From Burkholderia sp. OK233 (GTDB lineage: Bacteria > Pseudomonadota > Gammaproteobacteria > Burkholderiales > Burkholderiaceae), in contig NZ_OCSR01000002.1 in assembly GCF_900230185.1 (NCBI RefSeq), positions 1,550,001 through 1,614,000 of the forward strand: a stretch of DNA of 64,000 bases. The letters are read 5' to 3'. Positions 46,095 through 53,320 of this stretch are shown piece by piece. Position numbers and translations under genes: made by a program. Under the pieces are notes generated by a model. That model was not told where the DNA came from. It ran no database searches and saw nothing but the letters and a program-made list of their open reading frames with translations. Numbering within the stretch: the first letter of the stretch is position 1; every line of letters begins with the position of its first letter.

Positions 46095-47408
46095 TCAGTG
46101 CGGTTCGATCGCAACAACCCGATGCGGCGGTGCAGCGCTCGACGGCAAACAAGCCGGGCCCACCGGTTCGAAAGTCTTGTACGTCAGGATGAATTCCTGA
46201 TGACCGAGCATTTCCGATTTCGACGCCGCCCCGAGCGACACCGCCACCGTTTGCTCGAACACTTCGCGGCCGACATCGTCGAGCGTGCCGCGGCCTTCGA
46301 GAATGCGGCCTGCATCGACGTCCATGTCGCCGGCGAGATTGCGGTAGGTCGCGGGATTCGCGCACACCTTGATGACGGGCGAAATCGCCGAGCCGACCAC
46401 CGAGCCGCGTCCGGTCGTGAACAGAATCACATGCGCACCGCATGCGATCAGTTCGCCGATTTCCGCGTTGTCGCTGATGTTCGGAAAGCCGAAGCGCGGT
46501 TCGCCGTCAGGTACGACGTCGAGGAGATAGAGGCCACCGGTCGGCGGAACGTCGCCGGGTTTGATAATGCCGACAATCGGCGACGCGCCGCTTTTCGCAT
46601 ACGCGCCTAACGATTTCTCTTCCTGCGTGGTGAGTCCGCCATCCGCATTGCCGACGGCAAAACTACCATGCCCAAGGATCGAGTAGTAGCGCGCCGCCTT
46701 CGCAACGCACGCGACAATTTCATCCCCGAGTTCCGGCCTCGCGGCACGCGTTTTCATATGAAACTCGCAGCCCACCAGCTCGCCGGTTTCTTCGAAGATG
46801 CAGGTCGCGCCCGCGTCGATCAGATGATCGAACGCACGGCCCACGGCCGGGTTCGCGGTGATGCCGCTGGTTCCGTCCGAGCCGCCGCAAATCGTGCCGA
46901 TCACCAGTTCGCTCAGCGCCATCGGCACTTTCTGCTGCGCGGCCAGTTGCTTGCGTGCGTCGCGAATCCAGTCGACGCCGTATTGAATCGTGCTGCGTGT
47001 GCCGCCTTTTTCCTGGATCGTCAGGACTTCGACGGGACGGCCGCTCGCGCGCACGACGTCGACGAGGTAATGCTTGTTCATACTCTCGCACCCGAGCGAC
47101 ACGAACAGCACCGCGCCTACGTTGGGATGCGTGGTGAGGCGCTCGAGCATCTTTTCGGCGTACCCATTCGGATAGCACCCGGGAAAGCCGATCAGATGCA
47201 CCGGCGGCTCGCGTTCGGCTGAAGGATCGTCGAACGCGTCGAGCGGTTCGCGAAACTGCGTGACGATCTCGCGCGCGACGTGATGCGCGCACTCGACCAG
47301 ATACGCCACTGCAACCACATTGCGGATGCCCTTACGGCCATCCTTGCGCGGATAGCCTTGCAGCACGGGCTGCTGCGCGGCGACGGATGCTACGGAAGTG
47401 TCAGTCAT
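46095..47408 (-). CDS. UxaA-family dehydratase, large (catalytic) subunit
   Basis: 437 aa from the ATG at 47408. The altronate/galactarate dehydratase fold is evident: GYPRKDGRKGIRN, GFPGCYPNGYAEKMLERL, SLGCESMNK, TICGGSDGTSGITANP, GHGSFAVGNADGGLTTQEEK and FTTGRGSVVGSAISPVIKVC. Conserved cysteines suggest an iron-dependent site. It works with the SAF-domain subunit encoded 42 bases upstream. In this operon it would dehydrate the aldonate (L-fuconate or similar) to the 2-keto-3-deoxy acid, replacing the enolase-superfamily enzyme of other L-fucose pathways. D-altronate is the classical alternative. Confidence 0.85.
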   Translation of the reverse strand: MTDTSVASVAAQQPVLQGYPRKDGRKGIRNVVAVAYLVECAHHVAREIVTQFREPLDAFDDPSAEREPPVHLIGFPGCYPNGYAEKMLERLTTHPNVGAVLFVSLGCESMNKHYLVDVVRASGRPVEVLTIQEKGGTRSTIQYGVDWIRDARKQLAAQQKVPMALSELVIGTICGGSDGTSGITANPAVGRAFDHLIDAGATCIFEETGELVGCEFHMKTRAARPELGDEIVACVAKAARYYSILGHGSFAVGNADGGLTTQEEKSLGAYAKSGASPIVGIIKPGDVPPTGGLYLLDVVPDGEPRFGFPNISDNAEIGELIACGAHVILFTTGRGSVVGSAISPVIKVCANPATYRNLAGDMDVDAGRILEGRGTLDDVGREVFEQTVAVSLGAASKSEMLGHQEFILTYKTFEPVGPACLPSSAAPPHRVVAIEPH

Positions 47409-47450
47409 GATCGTTCCAGCGCGGCGCAAGGCCACGTCATTGTGCTCAAT

Positions 47451-47804
47451 TCAGTGATGGACGAACTCGTGGCCCGCGTCGTGCGTATAGGTGGGCAGGT
47501 AATCGCTTTCGAGGTTGTGCGTATGCAGATGCGCACCGCGCGCCACCGCCTCGGTCACGTGCCCGATTACTGCACCATAACGCAGTACCTTGTCGTCTTT
47601 CGCGAGTTCATGGCGCGCGACCTTATGGCCGAGGTCGATGGTTTTGGTGAGCGTCACGCGCTCGCCCTCGATCTCGACTTGCGTGCCTGCGTCGAGACGC
47701 GCCGCCGCGATCAGGCAGTTGTCCGCTGGACTGAGCAAGATCAGGCGTGGGTCGGTTTGCAATGTTTGGGGCGTTTGCGGCTTGTGCGTTGGGCGGCTGG
47801 TCAA
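47451..47804 (-). CDS. UxaA-family dehydratase, small SAF-domain subunit
   Basis: 117 aa. It has the SAF-domain pattern seen at the N-terminus of UxaA (LSPADNCLIAAARLDAGTQV, KTIDLGHKVARHELAKDDK, RYGAVIGHVTEAVARGAHLH, THNLESDY). In E. coli UxaA the SAF and catalytic parts are fused; here they are separate genes in the same order. Most bases of the substrate loop (HTHN) are kept. Encoded 25 bases after the permease gene ends, so clearly in the operon. Confidence 0.85.
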   Translation of the reverse strand: MTSRPTHKPQTPQTLQTDPRLILLSPADNCLIAAARLDAGTQVEIEGERVTLTKTIDLGHKVARHELAKDDKVLRYGAVIGHVTEAVARGAHLHTHNLESDYLPTYTHDAGHEFVHH

Positions 47805-47829
47805 GTGCGTTCTCCGTGATGCGTGTGCA

Positions 47830-48885
47830 TTAGTTCTGGCCTTCGCCGCTGGCGAGCCGTGCCACCATCAGCGAGCCGAGGATGATCGCGCCGTAGATCG
47901 CCTGAATCCAGAACGACGGCACCTGGGCCAGCGTCAGCAGGTTCTGCACGACGCCCAGCAGCAACACGCCGGTGAGCGCACCGAGCATTGAGCCCTTGCC
48001 GCCGTCAAGCGAAATGCCACCGATCACCGCCGCCGCGAACACCGTAAAAATCATGCCGTTGCCCTGGTTCGCGTTGATCGCGCCGACGTACCCGGTCACG
48101 ATCAGGCCGCCCACGGAGGCCAGCATGCTGCCGAGCACGAATACGCCCCACGTAATGCGCTCGACGCGAATCCCTGCCGCGCGCGCCGCTTCCGGATTGC
48201 CGCCGATCGCGTATAACGCGCGGCCCAGGCGGTGATAGCGCAGCACGAACGCAGCGATGGCGAACGCCGCCGCCGCGAGCCACACCGACAACGGCAAACC
48301 GAGCACGATAGTGGTGGCGAGCGAGAAGAACGACGGCGGCATATCGAACAGCGTGCCGCCTTTCGTCGCGCCGACCAGCATGCCGCGCAACACGATCAAC
48401 ATCGCCAGCGTAACGATGAAGGCGTTCAGCCGCAAACGCACCACCAGGAAACCGTTAATGAAACCGATCACCGCGCCGACCACGAGGATAGCCAGCAAAC
48501 CCGCCGCGGCCGGCCATTGCATCCCGAAGCCCGCGGACGCAGCCGGCATCACCAGCATCGCGCCGATAGCCGGCGCAATGCCCACCGTCGATTCGAGCGA
48601 CAGATCGAACTTGCCGGTCAACACGATCAGCGATTCGGCGAGCACGACCAACGCCAATGCCGCGGACGCCCCCAGCACGCTGATCAGATTCGCCTTCGTC
48701 AGGAAGCTCGGGCTGACAAACGCGCCGATCACAAGCAGCAAGGCGAGCGCGGGCAGCAAGGCCAGTTCGCGCAGCCGGGCGAGTTCGCTACGAGCACGTT
48801 TGCCGCGCGTCGCCTGTGCGACGGGCTGCGGCTGCGCTTGACCTTGTGGGGTGCCGAATGCGGGGCTGGGCACGCTATTCTTCAT
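47830..48885 (-). CDS. ribose-type (RbsC-like) ABC sugar permease
   Basis: 351 aa from the ATG at 48885, which has AAGGAG 9 bases upstream inside the end of the ATPase gene (11-base overlap). About ten hydrophobic segments. Family motifs: LTGKFDLSLESTVGIAPAIG, VVRLRLNAFIVTLAM, YAIGGNPEAARAAGI and GGISLDGGKGSMLGAL. Forms the membrane channel of a carbohydrate importer with the ATPase and binding protein encoded upstream. Confidence 0.92.
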   Translation of the reverse strand: MKNSVPSPAFGTPQGQAQPQPVAQATRGKRARSELARLRELALLPALALLLVIGAFVSPSFLTKANLISVLGASAALALVVLAESLIVLTGKFDLSLESTVGIAPAIGAMLVMPAASAGFGMQWPAAAGLLAILVVGAVIGFINGFLVVRLRLNAFIVTLAMLIVLRGMLVGATKGGTLFDMPPSFFSLATTIVLGLPLSVWLAAAAFAIAAFVLRYHRLGRALYAIGGNPEAARAAGIRVERITWGVFVLGSMLASVGGLIVTGYVGAINANQGNGMIFTVFAAAVIGGISLDGGKGSMLGALTGVLLLGVVQNLLTLAQVPSFWIQAIYGAIILGSLMVARLASGEGQN

Positions 48886-50395
48886 GGAGACTGACTCCTT
48901 CAACGGATGCGATCAGGTCGTGGTCTTGCCAACCCGCGGGAAATTCGGCCGCGACACGGCCACGGAACATGACCAGCACACGGTCACAGGTACGCAGATC
49001 GTCGAGTTCGCCGGACACGACCAGCACGGCCTTGCCCTCCTCTCGCACGCGATCCACGACTGACAGCAACGCTTCTTTCGATTTCACATCGACGCCTGCC
49101 GTTGGGTCGATTAATACAAGTACGTTCGGATCGGTGGCGAGTGCGCGCGCCATCACGACCTTCTGCTGATTGCCGCCCGACAGCCCTGACACGACGTGCT
49201 CGGGGCCTTGCGCGACGATGCCGAGCGCGTCGATCATCTTCTGACCGAAGGCGTTCTTCTTCGCCGGCGGTGCGATGCCGAATTTGCCGAGCAGTCGCGC
49301 GATCGTCATCGAGGCGTTTTCGGCAACCGATTGCGTCAGTACCAGGCCTTCATGATGGCGATCCTTCGGCACGCAGCCGATGCCGTGCGCCAGCGCGGCA
49401 GGCACATCGCCAGGCGGCAGCGTCGCGCCATCCACGCTGATCGAGCCGCGCCTGGCCGCGCGCAAACCGGCAATCGCTTCGGCCACGCTCGTGCGGCCGC
49501 TGCTCGTTGCGCCGGTCAGCCCTACGACTTCGCCGCGCTTCACCGTGAACGACACGCCTTCGTAATCGGAACCCACCAGGTCTTTAACTTCCAGCGCAAC
49601 GGCGGTGTTTGCCGGCAACGCGTCGCGCGCTGCCGCATCGGCGACGGCCAGGCCGCCGCGCTCGCCGGTCATCGCTTCGATCAACTGCTCGCGCGGCAGC
49701 GCGGAAACCGGCGCGCTGACGATATGTCGCGCGTCGCGCAGCACCGTCACCGCCTGGCAGATCTCATAGACCTCCTGCAGGTGATGAGAAATAAAGAGGA
49801 ACGTCACGCCTTCGCGCTGCAACTCGCTGATGCGGCGGAACAGGCGCTTGATTTCGTCGCCGTCGAGCTGCGCGGTCGGTTCATCGAGAATGATGAAGCG
49901 CGCACCGTACGACAGCGCCCGCGCAATCTCCACGAGTTGCCGTGCTTCCACGCTCAGGTCGCCGGCGCGCGCATCTTCGCGCACGTCGATCTTCCAGTGA
50001 TCGAGCAACTCACGCGCGGCGCGGCGCATCGCGCGCCAATCGATCACGCCACCGCGTGACGGCTGCCGGTTGATGAACAGATTCTCCGCGACGCTCAGAT
50101 CGCGGATGATCGTGGAATGCTGATAAACGCAGGCGACGCGCTCGCGCCACGCATCGCGATCCGCGATCGTCGGCGCGGCCGCTCCGCCAAAACGCACCTC
50201 GCCGGTATCGGGCTTGCGCAGGCCGGTGAGGATCGACACCAGCGTCGATTTGCCCGCACCGTTACGCCCGACGAGAGCATGCGACTCGCCGGGCATCACG
50301 CGGATGCTCACGTCTTTCAGCGCGGCCGTGGAGCCGAAGCGTTTGGTGACATCAAACGCTTCGACGACCGGCACGGAGGGCGTCGGCTCGCTCAT
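48875..50395 (-). CDS. ribose-type (RbsA-like) double ABC ATPase
   Basis: 506 aa, tandem ATPase as in RbsA/XylG. First Walker A is GRNGAGKST with signature LSVEARQLVEIARAL and Walker B FIILDEPTAQLD. The second half has an altered Walker A, GATSSGRTS, and signature LSGGNQQKVVMARAL with VLVLIDPTAGVD. Degenerate second sites are normal in this family. Its start overlaps the binding-protein stop by four bases (ATGA). Confidence 0.93.
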   Translation of the reverse strand: MSEPTPSVPVVEAFDVTKRFGSTAALKDVSIRVMPGESHALVGRNGAGKSTLVSILTGLRKPDTGEVRFGGAAAPTIADRDAWRERVACVYQHSTIIRDLSVAENLFINRQPSRGGVIDWRAMRRAARELLDHWKIDVREDARAGDLSVEARQLVEIARALSYGARFIILDEPTAQLDGDEIKRLFRRISELQREGVTFLFISHHLQEVYEICQAVTVLRDARHIVSAPVSALPREQLIEAMTGERGGLAVADAAARDALPANTAVALEVKDLVGSDYEGVSFTVKRGEVVGLTGATSSGRTSVAEAIAGLRAARRGSISVDGATLPPGDVPAALAHGIGCVPKDRHHEGLVLTQSVAENASMTIARLLGKFGIAPPAKKNAFGQKMIDALGIVAQGPEHVVSGLSGGNQQKVVMARALATDPNVLVLIDPTAGVDVKSKEALLSVVDRVREEGKAVLVVSGELDDLRTCDRVLVMFRGRVAAEFPAGWQDHDLIASVEGVSLHEE

Positions 50396-51441
50396 TTAAC
50401 GGTATTGCCCCACAAGGCTTTATCGTCGACATTCGCCTTCGTGACGAGCGGTGCGGGCAATTGATCTTCGAGAATGCCCGGCGCCAACTGGACGATGTTG
50501 CTGCCGTGATCGGTCGGGCCCGGCTTGAAGGTCTGTCCGGCCAACGCCGCCTTGATGTAGAAGAGACCGTATTTCGCGTAAGAATCCGCCGGCTGCGAAA
50601 TGGTGGCGTCGATATCACCACGACGGATGGCCTCGAACTCCTGCGGAATGCCGTCGTTACTGACAATCACGACGTGCTTCGCCTCGCCGGCCGGAAACAG
50701 CATCTGCTTGCGGCGCAACGTTTGCAGCGTGGGCGACAGATAGACGCCGCCTGCCTGCATGTAGATTGCCTTCACGTCAGGATTCGCGGTAAGCAGACTG
50801 TCGAGCGCGGTAGCCGCGACGTCACCCTTCCAACTTGCCGGAATTTCCAGCAGCGACAAACCCGGGAAGCCCTTCAGACATGAGCGAAAAGCTTCGGACC
50901 GGTCGCGTCCGTTCACCGACGCCAAGTCGCCCATGATCTGCACAACCTTGCCCGACTTCACATGCTCGCCGATGTACTTGCACGCCTTCTCGCCGTAGGC
51001 GTGGTTGTCGGCGCGCACCACCATCGCGACCTTGCCTTGCGTCGGCGCAACGTCGACAGCGACCACCGGCACGTTCTTCGCCGATGCTGCATCGAGCGCG
51101 CGACTGATCGCCGCCGAATCCAGCGGGCCGACCACGATGCCTTTCGCACCGAGGTTCAGCAGGTTGTTCATGTCGGTGATCTGCTGGGCCGGATCGCCGT
51201 TCGAATTGACCGGCGCGAGGATATCGATGCCCATGTCCTTCGCGTACTTGGGCAGATAGTTGTTGTACGACTGCCAGAACGGCGACGTAAGCAGCGGCAG
51301 ACCGAGCCCGACTTTGCCGGCGTCAGCGGCGTGTGCCGCACCACTGACGGCGAGGCTGGCGACGCAAGCTGCCGCCGCAACGGCGAACAGCGAACTCTGG
51401 AACAAACGGCGAGCCGGGTGCGGCCCTTTCGCGAACGACAT
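50392..51441 (-). CDS. periplasmic sugar-binding protein (RbsB-like)
   Basis: 349 aa, ATG at 51441 with AGGAG 7 bases upstream. A signal peptide ends near residue 39 (SGAAHAADA). The periplasmic-binding-protein-type-1 fold is shown by GLGLPLLTSPFWQSY, GAKGIVVGPLDSAAI, VPVVAVDVAP and VIVSNDGIPQEFEAIRRGDI. First gene of a nine-gene operon; a 44-bp hairpin repeat lies just upstream of it. It should determine the specificity of the importer: L-fucose or a related sugar by context. Confidence 0.9.
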   Translation of the reverse strand: MSFAKGPHPARRLFQSSLFAVAAAACVASLAVSGAAHAADAGKVGLGLPLLTSPFWQSYNNYLPKYAKDMGIDILAPVNSNGDPAQQITDMNNLLNLGAKGIVVGPLDSAAISRALDAASAKNVPVVAVDVAPTQGKVAMVVRADNHAYGEKACKYIGEHVKSGKVVQIMGDLASVNGRDRSEAFRSCLKGFPGLSLLEIPASWKGDVAATALDSLLTANPDVKAIYMQAGGVYLSPTLQTLRRKQMLFPAGEAKHVVIVSNDGIPQEFEAIRRGDIDATISQPADSYAKYGLFYIKAALAGQTFKPGPTDHGSNIVQLAPGILEDQLPAPLVTKANVDDKALWGNTVK

Positions 51442-51463
51442 GGTTGTCTCCTGTCTGTGCCGG

Positions 51464-51552
51464 TCCGGAGTTAGCGCTTTAGCTGTCGACCGGAGTTAGC
51501 GCTTCAGCGCTTATTCCGGTCCCATGCAAAGCTCTTACTCCGGCCCCATGCA
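51464..51552. repeat. 44-bp hairpin repeat, copy 2, flanked by two partial copies
   Basis: Full copy at 51485-51528 (starts GTCGACCGGAGTTAGCGC). Left partial copy 51464-51483 (TCCGGAGTTAGCGCTTTAGC). Right partial copy 51534-51552 (CTTACTCCGGCCCCATGCA). Compared with 12149-12192 the full copy differs at 3 of 44 positions; two of these, T7 to C and A34 to G, are paired in the stem, so the helix is kept. It lies 23 to 111 bases upstream of the binding-protein start. Confidence 0.88.
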
Positions 51553-51628
51553 AGGCTATGCGTTGTGGGAACTGCGTGAACCCGCCATGCGAGTGGTGGG
51601 CACTTGGTCCTGCGCTTTCTTATGAAGT

Positions 51629-51672
51629 ATTGGTATGCGTTAATTCACCAATGAACGTATTATTCATATACG
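51629..51672. promoter_or_regulatory. candidate IclR operator dyads
   Basis: ATTGGT-N12-ACCAAT (51629-51652) and CGTAT-N7-ATACG (51656-51672) lie between the divergent transporter operon and the IclR gene. IclR proteins usually bind such dyads in their own divergent region. Assignment inferred. Confidence 0.5.
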
Positions 51673-51809
51673 GACTTTTCTAAGTCAAGCGATGTGCACT
51701 GCACCATGTCTCGGTGTTTCCCCTGGCGCGTGCCACCTCGCACGAGATTCCCCACGCACTTACACTCACGCGCCAGATAATGAGAACAACACACGGAACC
51801 TCGCTCACC

Positions 51810-52598
51810 ATGGACGCAGACGACAAAGACGACGCCGACCGTTACCGCGCCCCCGCGTTGGACAAGGGCCTCGACATCCTGGAACTACTCGCCGAGCAGA
51901 AAGAAGGGCTGACGCGCGCCGAAATCACCAAGCTGCTGGGACGCAACGCGAGCGAGATGTACCGGATGCTGGAGCGACTGGTCGCACGGCAGTACGTAGT
52001 GCGCTCGGCGGCGGGCGACCGCTATTCGCTGAGTCTGAAGCTGTATGCGCTCGCGCATCGTCATCCGCCGATGAACCGCCTGATCTCCGAAGCGCTGCCG
52101 CTGATGCAGCGCTTTGCCGATGCCGCCGAGCAATCGTGTCACCTCGTGGTGTACGACCGCGGCAATCTGCTGGTGATCGCGCAGGTGGACGGACCGGGCA
52201 CGTGGGGCATGTCGGTACGGCTCGGCTCGCGGGTCGGCCTGATCGATACGGGTTCGGGCCGCGTGATGCTCGCGTTTCAAAGCGTCGAACAGCGTGACCA
52301 GATGCTGGCCGAACACACCAAGGTGAAGGGCGAAGTCACGATCGATCGTGATGCGCTGGAACAGGCGTGCGAGCGGATTCGCGCGGCGGGTTTTTCGCAG
52401 AAGGACAGTCAGCAGACGTTCGGCGTGACCGACGTCACGTTCCCAATCCAGGGGCCATCAGGCCAGGCGATCGCGGTGCTTACTTGCCCTTACTTGAAAC
52501 GTATCGATGAATACGTTGCGCCGACGTTGGAGGCGGCGACGGCGCTGCTGCGCGAGACGGTGCAGGCGCTATCGATGTTTCGGGAAGAGGCCGTTTAA
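51810..52598 (+). CDS. IclR-family transcriptional regulator
   Basis: 262 aa from the ATG at 51810 (51780 is an alternative). N-terminal winged helix (about 16-75: GLDILELLAEQKEGLTRAEI, NASEMYRMLERLVARQYV) and C-terminal IclR effector domain with SCHLVVYDRGNLLVIAQVDG, SGRVMLAF and the CPYL segment near the end. Such regulators respond to catabolic intermediates. The divergent position makes the sugar import and oxidation operon its probable target. Confidence 0.9.
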   Translation: MDADDKDDADRYRAPALDKGLDILELLAEQKEGLTRAEITKLLGRNASEMYRMLERLVARQYVVRSAAGDRYSLSLKLYALAHRHPPMNRLISEALPLMQRFADAAEQSCHLVVYDRGNLLVIAQVDGPGTWGMSVRLGSRVGLIDTGSGRVMLAFQSVEQRDQMLAEHTKVKGEVTIDRDALEQACERIRAAGFSQKDSQQTFGVTDVTFPIQGPSGQAIAVLTCPYLKRIDEYVAPTLEAATALLRETVQALSMFREEAV

Positions 52599-52674
52599 CG
52601 CGCATGGTTTAGAATGGCGACCCTTTCAAAAATCACGCCGCATGGGTCCCCTCATGCGCGCCCATCGAAAAGCA

Positions 52675-53220
52675 ATGGCGAAACTTCTGACCGATTCCGA
52701 ATTCCTGCGTTTTTCCGAACTCCAGCAGAAGCAGTCGAGCTTCACGATCACGCCTGAAGAAGCCGACGAACTGCGCGACATCGTCGCTCATGCTCAAAAG
52801 CGCCGCGACGACCGCGCCGCGGCGATGCACAGCATCGAGACCTTCATTCAGCAATTCGACATCAGCCCGGACGAGCTGTTTTCGGCCGAGCAGATCGGCG
52901 ACGCCGCGCGCACCTTCGGTCTGATTCCGGCGGCGAAGAAAGAGCGCGTGCTGCCGCCGCAGTTCACGTTCAACGGCAAGCCGTATCAATGGACGGCGCG
53001 TCCGCTGCCGGACGACATCCGCGTGCCGCTGTTCGATGCCTTCAAGGCGGGCGAATCGGTGAAGTCGTTCATCGCGACGCTGAAGGACGCGAACCGTTGC
53101 GCGGCGACGATTGCGCGTCTGGAACGCGAAACCGGCGCTGTGTACGCTGAAGCGTTGCTGGAAGAGTTGTCCGTGACCCGCACGCAGGTCGACGAAGCTG
53201 CGGCGAAGCTGCCGGCTTAA
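52675..53220 (+). CDS. conserved hypothetical protein
   Basis: 181 aa taking the ATG at 52675; ATGs at 52642 and 52654 are possible and none has a strong ribosome site. The product has a helical, charged N-terminal half (EFLRFSELQQKQSSFTITPE) and a C-terminal part with FNGKPYQWTARPLPDDIRVP and LFDAFKAGESVKSFIATL. The helical-then-small-domain plan recalls nucleoid proteins of the H-NS type, but the C-terminal motif is not theirs, so I leave the function open. It follows the IclR gene by 77 bases. Confidence 0.65.
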   Translation: MAKLLTDSEFLRFSELQQKQSSFTITPEEADELRDIVAHAQKRRDDRAAAMHSIETFIQQFDISPDELFSAEQIGDAARTFGLIPAAKKERVLPPQFTFNGKPYQWTARPLPDDIRVPLFDAFKAGESVKSFIATLKDANRCAATIARLERETGAVYAEALLEELSVTRTQVDEAAAKLPA

Positions 53221-53255
53221 TCAAGCTGGCGGCCGACAGCGCTTCCTGCTTTCCG

Positions 53256-53293
53256 ATCACTGCCTCAGCCGCCTAATCGGCGCGGGCAGTGAT
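53256..53293. terminator. hairpin between convergent genes
   Basis: ATCACTGCC (53256-53264) pairs with GGCAGTGAT (53285-53293), with a further inner GCCG/CGGC pairing. It lies between the stops of the hypothetical gene and the Pat-like gene and may terminate both. Confidence 0.65.
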
Positions 53294-53320
53294 TGCGCTC
53301 CTGATTGCCCTCTTCCCGGT

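Noticed and set aside
52675..53220. H-NS-family nucleoid protein
   Set aside because: The helical N-terminal half is suggestive, but the C-terminal segment lacks the H-NS DNA-binding motif (no WTGQGR-like core).
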